Positions 39,029 to 46,246 of a stretch of 46,269 nucleotides of DNA are shown piece after piece. The translations under genes and the position numbers were made by a program. The notes beneath the pieces are model-generated. The model made no database searches. It saw only the letters and a program-made list of their open reading frames with translations, and was not told the DNA's origin. Numbering within the stretch: the first letter of the stretch is position 1; each line of letters begins with the position of its first letter. The DNA is taken from the IMG/VR virus record IMGVR_UViG_3300031857_000357, positions 1 through 46,269 of that record; one strand, written 5' to 3'. Source of the DNA: a virus.

Positions 39029-39655
39029 TCAGATGCCCTGATTCGTACCGTTAGTCGAATAACGGTAGAAGTGGTTGTTGAGCATCACGATGGCCAGACG
39101 GCCCGCGACCAGCGGATCGTCGCTGCTCGGCTGATCCGAGAAACCAACGATACGGAGGTTGAGGACGTCAGAACCCGAACCCTCGTCAACCGTCGAAACA
39201 GCCAGCTCTGCCGTCGAGATACCCGACGTAGCATTGCCGCTGGTAGCGGTTGCGAAGTTTGCGTTTTCGTGGACGGCGTCTTGCGTGATCGCAGCATCGC
39301 AATTGATCAGGAAGAGCTGATCAGGATGCGAAGCGATTTCGCAGGTGGCGTAGCTGTTAGCCAAGACTGCGGCTGTACCGGGCCACTTCGGCGACCAAAC
39401 TGGTTTGCCGTTGAGGTCGGTGTAGTTGCAGCCAAGAAAAACGCCCAGCAGTGGAACCGTACCACCAGCGGCTGCGCCGACGATGTTAACCAGACCTGTC
39501 GAGGTGGGGATCACCGGTGAACCTTGATAGATCACCGAAGAAGTACCCGCCTGATCAACTGTCTGGATCACATACGTCGAGTTGCCGTTGGTGTTGGCAC
39601 CAGCGCCGAGCATGTTGTACGGGCGAAGCCCGAACGCGGCATCAATGTTTGCCAT
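39029..39655 (-). CDS. Minor capsid or capsid-vertex protein
   Basis: The 208-residue beta-rich protein starts MANIDAAFGLRPYNMLGAGA, then NSTYVIQTVDQAG and WPGTAAVLANSYATCEIASH; it ends RLAIVMLNNHFYRYS. This start is a recurrent marker of the protein encoded beside the major capsid gene in environmental phages. It may decorate vertices or stabilise the shell. It is encoded upstream of the capsid gene in transcription order and ends twelve bases before the capsid start. Assignment is by pattern and position. Confidence 0.75.
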   Translation of the reverse strand: MANIDAAFGLRPYNMLGAGANTNGNSTYVIQTVDQAGTSSVIYQGSPVIPTSTGLVNIVGAAAGGTVPLLGVFLGCNYTDLNGKPVWSPKWPGTAAVLANSYATCEIASHPDQLFLINCDAAITQDAVHENANFATATSGNATSGISTAELAVSTVDEGSGSDVLNLRIVGFSDQPSSDDPLVAGRLAIVMLNNHFYRYSTNGTNQGI

Positions 39656-39675
39656 TGCTCAGATCCTTGTTTCAG

Positions 39676-40131
39676 TTATTCGGCGTCTCGTGGACCACCG
39701 AAGGTGACTCTGCTTTGCCGGTCAGGTTTAATGATCGGCATGGAAGGGTGTTGTTCCCGCAGCAGGTCGTTGTCTACGGCTGTGAGCTGATCTCTTGTCT
39801 GCCCACGGTAGTACGCCTTGCGCTGCTGAACAATCTCGGTCGGAACACGCGCCAACACTAGGCCACCGACTGCAATCACTCCGGCATGTTTGCCGTCTTG
39901 AATGGAGGGGAGATCCCAGTCCGGGTATTCCTCAGCGCGAACCAGCTCAAAGCCTTCGCGAAGTCTTGCGGAAAGATTCTTCCGGTCATCGAAACCGTTG
40001 GTCTCCATCCGGATCCAACGATGCGCGTACCCCGCAGGCGGGGGAGGGGCGTCCAAAGTGGACGGTGGTTTCCAAGCCTGTACGCGGGCAGTCTTGGTTT
40101 TAGCAGTTTCAGAACGGGGTGTGCGGTCCAT
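39676..40131 (-). CDS. Head-assembly-region protein
   Basis: The 151-residue protein has a Pro-rich N-terminus (VQAWKPPSTLDAPPPPAG) and a conserved core AHRWIRMETNGFDDRKNLSA, then RLREGFELVRAEEYPDWD. A C-terminal segment with EIVQQRKAYYRGQTRDQLTA and KPDRQSRVTFGG follows. I know the same core from phages in which the gene lies between scaffold and capsid genes. Function is unsettled, perhaps a capsid-associated or scaffold-binding protein. No enzymatic motif. Confidence 0.72.
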   Translation of the reverse strand: MDRTPRSETAKTKTARVQAWKPPSTLDAPPPPAGYAHRWIRMETNGFDDRKNLSARLREGFELVRAEEYPDWDLPSIQDGKHAGVIAVGGLVLARVPTEIVQQRKAYYRGQTRDQLTAVDNDLLREQHPSMPIIKPDRQSRVTFGGPRDAE

Positions 40132-40141
40132 GATCGGCTCC

Positions 40142-41032
40142 TTAACCCTGAAGTTTCTGGATCTGCCTAGCGTAGGATTCTAGGCTAACTCCAAGGCGGT
40201 TGGCAATAGCAACTTGTGAGGGGGTCAGGCGTACCTGTTTCTTACCGTCTGAACGCGCAGCGGGACGGGCAGATGCAACAGGAGATTGAGCCTGTGGCTT
40301 GGCTTGCTGGAACTTGTGCGGAAACTCAGAGCGAATCCGACGGTCCAACTCACCGTAGTAATCGTCGCTGGTGGGATCGAAGCCTTCGACCTCAACGAGC
40401 TTCTTGTGGAAGTTAAACGCTGCCAGCGTCATCACCTCATCAGCACCAAACCACTGATTGCGGTCTGCCCATGCCTGAGCCTTCGGGTCAGGACGGGTTT
40501 CTGGTTGAGGCGGGGTGTAGGCGGGTTCTGGGCGAGGAGGTGCTGCGGCTTCCTGCTCCTGACGAAGCTTCTGAACGCGCAGACGCTCGTTCTCAATCGC
40601 CAAGCTGGCAATCATCCGCTGGGCTTCGATCTGAGCCTCAACGTCGTTCATGTCGATGGCGGACTTGAGTTTGTCCTTGGCCAGAGTCTCCTGCACCTTC
40701 AGGCGGTTGTCGAACTCCTGAACAAGGTTCTTGTCCAGAGTGTCGGCCTTCGTCTTGTAGGTATCGACCTCTTGCTTGAGGCTCTTTGCAAAATCGAGGG
40801 CGGCCTGCTCGCGACGCTCGGCTTCCCGCAGACGGTAGGTCAGTTTGTCGATGCGCTTGCGGACCGACTCAGACTGCTGGTCAAGGTCGTCCTTCTCAGG
40901 ATCGGACTTGACCTCAGCGGGCTTTTCTTCCGCTTTTGCTTCGACTTTCGGTTCTTCCTTGACCTCTGCCTCCGGGGCGGCGTCATCGACGATCACCTCA
41001 AGGGCCTCTTCTTTTTCCTGTTCTGCTGCCAT
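40142..41032 (-). CDS. Capsid scaffold protein
   Basis: The 296-residue protein has a very acidic N-terminus (EALEVIVDDAAPEAEVKEEP). A long coiled coil spans about 55-165 (SVRKRIDKLTYRLREAERRE; ENERLRVQKLRQEQEA), then a Pro linker, a conserved segment with DRNQWFGADEVMTLAAFNFH and a basic C-terminal helix (QVRLTPSQVAIANRLGVSL). This is the usual build of phage scaffolds: acidic start, central rod, C-terminal basic capsid-binding helix. It precedes the capsid gene and follows the GroES-like gene, so head assembly and folding factors are encoded together. Confidence 0.85.
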   Translation of the reverse strand: MAAEQEKEEALEVIVDDAAPEAEVKEEPKVEAKAEEKPAEVKSDPEKDDLDQQSESVRKRIDKLTYRLREAERREQAALDFAKSLKQEVDTYKTKADTLDKNLVQEFDNRLKVQETLAKDKLKSAIDMNDVEAQIEAQRMIASLAIENERLRVQKLRQEQEAAAPPRPEPAYTPPQPETRPDPKAQAWADRNQWFGADEVMTLAAFNFHKKLVEVEGFDPTSDDYYGELDRRIRSEFPHKFQQAKPQAQSPVASARPAARSDGKKQVRLTPSQVAIANRLGVSLESYARQIQKLQG

Positions 41033-41055
41033 GACTTGCTCCTAAGTGCGCTGCC

Positions 41056-41529
41056 TCAGACGTTCATGATATCGTCAGGATCAGCGATGGTTGCGATGAC
41101 CTCGTCATCGTTGATGATGCGGACTTCCCCACCTTCAATACGAAAGCGGGCTCCGGCGTAGCGACCGAGGATGATCCAATCACCCTTCTTGCACCACGGT
41201 CCGTTCTGGAACTTGTTCTTGTCCGCATAACAGTCAGGGCCGACCGCCAGAACGTAAGCCACCACAGTGGCCAAGCTCATGCGCTCGACATACTCATCCG
41301 GCAGGTAAACGTCGCCCTTGGTCTTGGCCTTGCCCTTGTAGGGCAGAACAAGAATACGCCAGCCGGTAGGCTGGGGCAGACGTTCAAGGACTGATTGAGG
41401 GAGTTTCTCTGGGTCGAGAACGCGGTCCTCGGCCTTCACATAAGCCTTCGACAAATCGTCCGCCGGGGCTTCTTCCTTTTGCGCTTCCAGCTTCTTGGCC
41501 AGATGCTCAGGCAATATCAGGTTCGTCAT
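41056..41529 (-). CDS. GroES-like co-chaperonin
   Basis: The 157-residue protein has a GroES-type domain from about residue 50: PTGWRILVLPYKGKAKTKGD, a mobile-loop-like segment VYLPDEYVERMSLATVVAYV, then LAVGPDCYADKNKFQNGP and KKGDWIILGRYAGARFRIEG, closing with INDDEVIATI. The N-terminal 48 residues are an extra charged segment absent from cellular GroES. Like T4 gp31, it could adapt host GroEL to fold the phage capsid protein, which fits its place before the scaffold and capsid genes. The fold is well supported; GroEL binding is inferred. Confidence 0.85.
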   Translation of the reverse strand: MTNLILPEHLAKKLEAQKEEAPADDLSKAYVKAEDRVLDPEKLPQSVLERLPQPTGWRILVLPYKGKAKTKGDVYLPDEYVERMSLATVVAYVLAVGPDCYADKNKFQNGPWCKKGDWIILGRYAGARFRIEGGEVRIINDDEVIATIADPDDIMNV

Positions 41530-41719
41530 CTTCGCGATGTTCCCGTTTTAGCAGAAGGCGGATTTCCTGTTCAACTTCGGACCAGACTTCAAGTCTGCCC
41601 CGGAGATGACGGTAAGCGGCGAAGTCGTTAACCGAGCCTTCTGTCATCGCTTCAACGACCACGGCCCGCCGCTCGCGGACAACCTTAAGTAGTTTGTCAA
41701 CAAAGTAAAGATCAGACAC
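41507..41719 (-). CDS. Small helical phage protein
   Basis: The 70-residue protein is helical and charged (KLLKVVRERRAVVVEAMTEG; AYRHLRGRLEVWSEVEQEIR). The block 'V..AYR.LRGRL..W..V..EI' is a frequent small phage protein next to scaffold or portal genes; the role is not known. It ends 23 bases inside the GroES-like gene, so the two are probably translated together. The preceding terminator lies just upstream of its start. Confidence 0.7.
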   Translation of the reverse strand: MSDLYFVDKLLKVVRERRAVVVEAMTEGSVNDFAAYRHLRGRLEVWSEVEQEIRLLLKREHREDDEPDIA

Positions 41720-41733
41720 GGAGTTGTCCTATA

Positions 41734-41758
41734 AAGAAAACCCTCCCTTGCGGGAGGG
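41734..41758 (-). terminator. Intrinsic terminator upstream of the head-assembly genes
   Basis: On the minus strand CCCTCCC (41758-41752) pairs with GGGAGGG (41747-41741) around a 4-base loop (GCAA) and runs into TTTTCTT. It follows the stop of the 66-residue gene by seven bases. No promoter with good elements fits between it and the next start, so the head genes likely depend on readthrough or a promoter inside the hairpin region. Confidence 0.85.
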
Positions 41759-41764
41759 CTCTAG

Positions 41765-41965
41765 TTACCGAAGAACGAACTTGGTCGCACGGAGCTGGAG
41801 GCCAAAGCCGCGCGCAGTCTGCTCGCCCTTGGGGGCTGCCTCGATGCGGACGTCTTGGGTCTTGGCATAGGGGACCATGCCTTGGCCCTGAATATCGAGG
41901 CTTGTCTGAACGGTGGGAGTAGGTACCTTCATGCGGGGAGCGCCGCCACGAATAAACTTGGACAT
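41765..41965 (-). CDS. Small virion-region protein
   Basis: The 66-residue protein reads RGGAPRMKVPTPTVQTSLDI, then QGQGMVPYAKTQDVRIEAAP and ARGFGLQLRATKFVLR. The Gly/Arg start and the conserved 'R...G.GLQLR...F' end occur in small proteins of environmental podoviruses. Role unknown. It is followed at once by an intrinsic terminator and preceded by the large low-complexity protein gene, with eleven bases between. Confidence 0.65.
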   Translation of the reverse strand: MSKFIRGGAPRMKVPTPTVQTSLDIQGQGMVPYAKTQDVRIEAAPKGEQTARGFGLQLRATKFVLR

Positions 41966-41976
41966 CTGTTTTCTCC

Positions 41977-43932
41977 TTAGGCTGTTCCGGAACCAGACGA
42001 TCCGGACGACGTTGACCCTGTTGGATAGCTGACAGCCCCGAAGTCTGGAACCGGGGTGGATGCGGGCGCGCCAGTCGCGGCTGCCGCAGGGAGACCCACA
42101 TATGGGGTGACGCCCGGCGTAACAGCGACGTTCTGAGTTGATACGAAATTGGCCAAATTAGACAAGGCAGAGGTGTTGAGAGCAAGGTTCTGCGTAGCGG
42201 AAGCAGCGGCCTGAGAAGCCGGTGTTCCAAAAGCATTGTTCATCTGATCCGCAAACGCCGGATTTGTGGCGTACAAGATATTGGCCATTTGAGTCACCGC
42301 ATCGCTTTGCGGTGTTCCAGTTGACTGGAAGGGGCGAAGTGGTGATTCCGTCCCACCGCCGCCCGTATTGCTGACGCCTGCAACAAGATCTTCATTGGAA
42401 GACGGGCTGGTGGATGGCGTACCCGTGGGAGTCGATGTGTCTTGCCCAATTTCAGCATCAATGGAGGTGTAATCGGGGGCTGTTTGGTTTTGATAGGCGT
42501 CAAAGACATTCAAACTTGCGACGTCAATAGGCGCACCAAGGTCAACTGGTTGCCCGTACTGTGGAGACTGGGGCGGAGCAACGGGAAGGGACGCGACTTC
42601 AATCTCTGGACCCAGAGATGTCGGAACTCCGAACTGGCCGGGGCTGGTTCCGATCTGAACACCGGGGCCATAAGAGAGTTGATTGTTAATTGCCGAAATT
42701 TGCGCGGCAAGATTGTCAGTCACCACTGTCGGGGCGGTGACAGAAGTTGTCGCTTGTGCCAACGAGGGGGCGGCCGGGGCAGGAGCAGGGGTCGCAATCT
42801 GCGGCGTGCTCACATAGGGCGACACAGGAGAAAGCTCCGGCATCGTCATGGGGGCCTGTGCTGTTTGCGGTGGGGCAACGGAGATCGGGCTACCTTGAAA
42901 CGGCTGCGAGGTAGTCTGGCCGTAGGTCACACCAAACGGACCGGTAGCAACATTGCTGGCCGGAGCATTACCCGTCTGGGTCGAACCGCGCGTTTCCATC
43001 GGAGCAATCTGGGGTTGCTGGACGACGGGGTTGACGCTGAACTTGCTGAAGTCCGGGGCCGAAATGTTACCAAAGAACGAGGCTATGCTGGAAGCAAGAC
43101 CGGGTCCTTCATTCCCCCCGCCACCAGTTCCGGTATCATCGGAGGTCCCGCCCATTCCTAGACCCATGCCCTCGGATCCTGCTCCTGCCATTCCAGAAGG
43201 GGAACCCGTGGCAGAGAGGCCGAAACCGGTTGCGGGCGCAGAAGAAATTGCTGCGTCAATACCCACATAATCCGGGGCGGATTCCTGTTCCGCCTCAGAC
43301 TGTGCGTTCTGCGCGGCGCTGTTCGCGGCCCATGCAGCAGCCTCTGGGCCCAGATTAGACAGATCGCTCTGGGCCTGCGCTTGTTGAGCATTAGGGGCAG
43401 CGTAATCTGCGTAACTATCCGCGGCACTAGGATCCCCCGTAGCGGCAGCGGCGGCTGAAGTGGCGGCGGCGTCATCTGCGTCGGCGGCAGCGGCAGCGGC
43501 GGCTGAAGTGGCGGCGGCGTCATCTGCGTCGGCGGCGGCTTCCGCGGCACTGGCGGCAGCGGCGTCTGTGGCGGCGGCATCGTCGGCGGCAGCGGCGGCT
43601 TCCCCAAAGCCCTCCCCGGCAGCGTCATCCCCACCGTCGTCATCCCCACCGTCGTCATCCCCACCGTCACCATCCCCGTCCCCACAGCCACATCCGCAAC
43701 CGCAGCCACACCCGCACCCTTGCGAGGCTAGTGACACGACCTTTGCTTCCATCTGGCAAGCGTAGAGGCCGCCAAGCATGTTCAGGAGAGAGCGTTCTTC
43801 AGCGGTAATGACCGGTTCGGCCTTCGGTTCCCCGCGCTCGACAGGAGCCGTCTCGACAATCTTCGCCGCCTCGCCAGTGGCAAGGTGCTTCATCATCTTG
43901 ATGGCAAGAGCGCGGAGTTCGTCGTCGGTCAT
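41977..43932 (-). CDS. Large low-complexity protein with Cys-Gly and Asp-Gly runs
   Basis: The 651-residue protein has a conserved helical N-terminus (ELRALAIKMMKHLATGEAAK; EERSLLNMLGGLYACQMEAK). It then has a run of six Cys alternating with Gly (73-84), Asp-Gly repeats and three DGGDD units to about 103, and an Ala/Asp region with two 16-residue repeats (134-165). The remaining 480 residues are Pro/Ser/Thr/Gln-rich with repeats of the form APDYxxIDAxI. There is no signal peptide or membrane helix. It lies before the scaffold set. Metal binding by the Cys and Asp runs is plausible. Function unknown. The ATG overlaps the previous stop. Confidence 0.72.
   Translation of the reverse strand: MTDDELRALAIKMMKHLATGEAAKIVETAPVERGEPKAEPVITAEERSLLNMLGGLYACQMEAKVVSLASQGCGCGCGCGCGCGDGDGDGGDDDGGDDDGGDDAAGEGFGEAAAAADDAAATDAAAASAAEAAADADDAAATSAAAAAAADADDAAATSAAAAATGDPSAADSYADYAAPNAQQAQAQSDLSNLGPEAAAWAANSAAQNAQSEAEQESAPDYVGIDAAISSAPATGFGLSATGSPSGMAGAGSEGMGLGMGGTSDDTGTGGGGNEGPGLASSIASFFGNISAPDFSKFSVNPVVQQPQIAPMETRGSTQTGNAPASNVATGPFGVTYGQTTSQPFQGSPISVAPPQTAQAPMTMPELSPVSPYVSTPQIATPAPAPAAPSLAQATTSVTAPTVVTDNLAAQISAINNQLSYGPGVQIGTSPGQFGVPTSLGPEIEVASLPVAPPQSPQYGQPVDLGAPIDVASLNVFDAYQNQTAPDYTSIDAEIGQDTSTPTGTPSTSPSSNEDLVAGVSNTGGGGTESPLRPFQSTGTPQSDAVTQMANILYATNPAFADQMNNAFGTPASQAAASATQNLALNTSALSNLANFVSTQNVAVTPGVTPYVGLPAAAATGAPASTPVPDFGAVSYPTGSTSSGSSGSGTA
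43438..43533. repeat. 48-bp tandem repeat in the low-complexity gene
   Basis: Two adjacent, nearly identical 48-bp units encode ADADDAAATSAAAAA-type segments on the minus strand. The near-identity indicates a recent duplication, unlike the older fibre repeats. Confidence 0.8.
43624..43719. repeat. Short tandem repeats encoding Cys-Gly, Asp-Gly and DGGDD runs
   Basis: A GC-rich stretch with three in-phase 15-bp units (encoding DGGDD) followed, on the plus strand, by alternating Asp-Gly then Cys-Gly codons. The Cys-Gly codons vary (GGC/GGT/GGA; TGC/TGT), so the peptide is kept while the DNA varies. Confidence 0.8.
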
Positions 43933-44402
43933 GCTGCGGCCTTGTGGTCCTCATAGAACCGCTTGAGGTTCGGGAACTTACTAAGATCCGAGCCATTATC
44001 GCTCAGATTGGCCACCTCAATCAACATCAAGTCTTTGAGGTCTTCTTCCGAGACTTCGACGGCTTCGCCCGTTTTCCAGTTTTTAAGGGCTTGGCCTTCG
44101 AAGCACTGCGGACGGTTGATTTGCGAGAAGGTCCACGCGAGCCTTTCCGTCCTTTCGCCGAAGAGCCCTTTGATGACGGGGCGCTTTTCGGCGTCGAGGG
44201 TTTGGTTTCGGAAGGCGTTCGTCCCATAGATTGAATGAAGTCCACCAGCCAGCGCCACATCTTCGTCTACCCCCATGCGCTTCAGGTCATCGTAAGTATT
44301 AGTTAGGTGTTCGCCTAACGTCAGACCCATGCGCCTGTTGTGTTGCTTCTTGAATGCGCCAACACGCTTCAAGGCGATGATCAAGAGATGCCGTTTACTC
44401 AC
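43929..44402 (-). CDS. HD-like protein (DUF6817 type), partner of the 2OG oxygenase
   Basis: The 157-residue protein contains LTLGEHLTNTYDDLKRMGVD with H32, then VALAGGLHSIYGTNAF with H56, and GERTERLAWTFSQINRP. I recall this as the DUF6817 family, which resembles HD-domain hydrolases and oxygenases: a metal-binding His early, then LHSIYGT in place of the HD pair. In environmental sequences it is often joined or adjacent to a 2OG oxygenase. Here it overlaps the oxygenase gene by eight bases, so a joint reaction is likely. The substrate is unknown. It also overlaps the Cys-Gly protein gene by four bases. Confidence 0.75.
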   Translation of the reverse strand: MSKRHLLIIALKRVGAFKKQHNRRMGLTLGEHLTNTYDDLKRMGVDEDVALAGGLHSIYGTNAFRNQTLDAEKRPVIKGLFGERTERLAWTFSQINRPQCFEGQALKNWKTGEAVEVSEEDLKDLMLIEVANLSDNGSDLSKFPNLKRFYEDHKAAA

Positions 44403-45039
44403 GCGGGCGTCCCTTCAGAACGAGGACCTTGCGGGCGACAGGACAGATACGGCTCACTCCACGTCCAGCATGTTTGATGTTGCCGGGAAAGACCGACATG
44501 CGCCCATACTTCGGAAGAATTGCCTTCAAGATATCGTCTTCCTTCTCGTTGAGGAAGATTGTCTCGCCCGCCCACTCCGGCTTCCAGTCCTTCTCGTAAT
44601 AGATCACGACTGTCTGGTCCTCGGCGAACTTGCTGTCTTTGTGAATATACCCTTCGACGCCATACGTATGCGCGTTTGCATAGGCTCGCACGAGTGTCGG
44701 GGTCGTAGGCAAAAAGCGTGGCTGGATGTAGTCCCACAAATCTCGGATGCATTGCGGCACCTCGTGGTAGACCTCTTCACGTTCCACTTTGCTGTCAGAC
44801 AGCACAATGTTCCAGTGACCAAAGCCGAGCATCTTATTGCTGCGCCAGCCGTACTGCCAGCCACGGCGCTCAACTTCCGTGATGCATTCGGTTAGCAGTT
44901 CATCTGGGATGCAGTCGTCAAAGCAACGGATCGTCTCGTGCTCTGCGATCTTCTTGCTTGCTTCAATCAAAGAAGCGTCGCGCTTCATCGCTGCAACAAG
45001 GGCTTCGACAGCGTCGTTGTACTTAAGGGTGTCGTCCAT
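44395..45039 (-). CDS. 2OG-Fe(II) oxygenase (prolyl-4-hydroxylase-like fold)
   Basis: The 214-residue protein has a C-terminal double-stranded beta-helix: YANAHTYGVEGYIHKDSKFA with H133-x-D135, then DQTVVIYYEKDWKPEWAGET (the typical G-E-T strand), GRMSVFPGNIKHAGRGVS with H190, and PVARKVLVL with Arg203 as a probable 2-oxoglutarate ligand. It should hydroxylate a protein or nucleic acid side chain or a small molecule with Fe(II) and O2. It differs in layout from the oxygenase at 100-816. The next gene, overlapping by eight bases, is the HD-like partner. Confidence 0.87.
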   Translation of the reverse strand: MDDTLKYNDAVEALVAAMKRDASLIEASKKIAEHETIRCFDDCIPDELLTECITEVERRGWQYGWRSNKMLGFGHWNIVLSDSKVEREEVYHEVPQCIRDLWDYIQPRFLPTTPTLVRAYANAHTYGVEGYIHKDSKFAEDQTVVIYYEKDWKPEWAGETIFLNEKEDDILKAILPKYGRMSVFPGNIKHAGRGVSRICPVARKVLVLKGRPRE

Positions 45040-45040
45040 T

Positions 45041-46246
45041 CTATGACCTCACCGTTTTTGGTTTTGGCTTCCAACCGACCATTGCCTTCATGCGAAGCAA
45101 TGCGTCGCGGAAGACACGATCCTTCTTTGGCACATCACGGATCAGCTTATCAAGCTCCTGCTCTGTGGAGAGAGCATCCTCCGTTCGATTGAATGACTGT
45201 GTCGGGTTCAACCGATGGCGCTTTGCAATCACTTGCAATGCAGCAAGATTGCGCTTGTAGCGCGGTGACTGCGGGCCAGCGACATTCTTTGCGTATTGGT
45301 TCAGCGCATAGAAGAGCTTGTTGGGGTCGCCCTCGGACCGCCGGATCATGTTGTTACCAATCTCCGGGCCGTAGGCAGCAACAGCAAACTTGCTCAGGTC
45401 AAACTGTGCCTTCTCATTGTGGCCGCCGACTTCCCCGCCCTTTGCAAAGGCTTGCGCGGTCTTCGTGTCATGGCCCATGCGCTTAGTTGGCTGTGGCTTG
45501 GAGCGACCATGTTGGTTGGCTACGATACCATAGCCCTGCCCAGCAAGGCCCCCAAGAGAAAGATCAAGGCGAGCAAGCATACGAAGAGCCCGCGGATAGC
45601 GACGGAAACGAACGAGAAGAGCTTGCACGTCGCCGCTGAGTATCTCGTTCGCAAAAGCAAGCGCACGGTCCGGCGGGATGGTGTTGGTGGCAGCCATTCG
45701 TAGAAGGAAAGCAATCTTAAACTCATCAAGGTTTCCCTTCTCCGCGATGCCTTGGATCTCCTTCACCACAGCCGCTGTCGTCTCAGGCACATTGATGCCG
45801 GGCTTTTGTTCTGGACCCGTAACAAGATCGACGATGCCACCCTTGGCAAAATCTCTGCGAACGACATAGGAAGAATCTGCGGGCACGTCTTCTGTTGAAC
45901 GGGGAAACTGCCTCTGCCTTTCTTCAAGGGAAAGAGGCATACGGGTCTGCACATTACGGGCTTCGACTTCCCCGAACAGACGGCGATAAGCTTCGTAGTC
46001 GTCCATTCCAACAAGAGAGTTGTTTATCGTCTCAACCTCTTGATCAAGGGGGTTAAGGACGTTTTTACGAAAACTGTCTGTCTCTGGAATTGGTATTTTT
46101 TCGCCAGTAACAATCCGCTTCAAGCGGTTAAACACACCGCTGTTTTCGTGGTCGCGATACTCTTGAGCAAGAAGTCGACTTGCTTCCAGCCTAGCGTCCA
46201 GCAGTCTTTGAAGATTGTAGGAACGGATGTGGTCACGAGCTGACAT
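45041..46246 (-). CDS. Large unknown late protein with two KGG motifs
   Basis: The 401-residue protein is mostly helical. It carries FAKGGIVDL near residue 133 and FAKGGEVGGHNEKAQFDLS near residue 265, followed by YGPEIGNNMIRRSEGDPNKL and FYALNQYAKNVAGPQSPRYK, and ends Lys/Arg-rich. GGAGG about seven bases from the ATG supports the start. I do not recognise a family; the KGG segment with its 'GGH' extension also appears in ejection-cluster proteins of this phage. It is the first late gene in this window and could be a portal-side or internal head protein. Confidence 0.65.
   Translation of the reverse strand: MSARDHIRSYNLQRLLDARLEASRLLAQEYRDHENSGVFNRLKRIVTGEKIPIPETDSFRKNVLNPLDQEVETINNSLVGMDDYEAYRRLFGEVEARNVQTRMPLSLEERQRQFPRSTEDVPADSSYVVRRDFAKGGIVDLVTGPEQKPGINVPETTAAVVKEIQGIAEKGNLDEFKIAFLLRMAATNTIPPDRALAFANEILSGDVQALLVRFRRYPRALRMLARLDLSLGGLAGQGYGIVANQHGRSKPQPTKRMGHDTKTAQAFAKGGEVGGHNEKAQFDLSKFAVAAYGPEIGNNMIRRSEGDPNKLFYALNQYAKNVAGPQSPRYKRNLAALQVIAKRHRLNPTQSFNRTEDALSTEQELDKLIRDVPKKDRVFRDALLRMKAMVGWKPKPKTVRS

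Noticed and set aside
41712-42236. A 174-codon frame on the minus strand
   Set aside because: It overlaps the 66-residue gene and the end of the low-complexity gene out of frame and spans the terminator.
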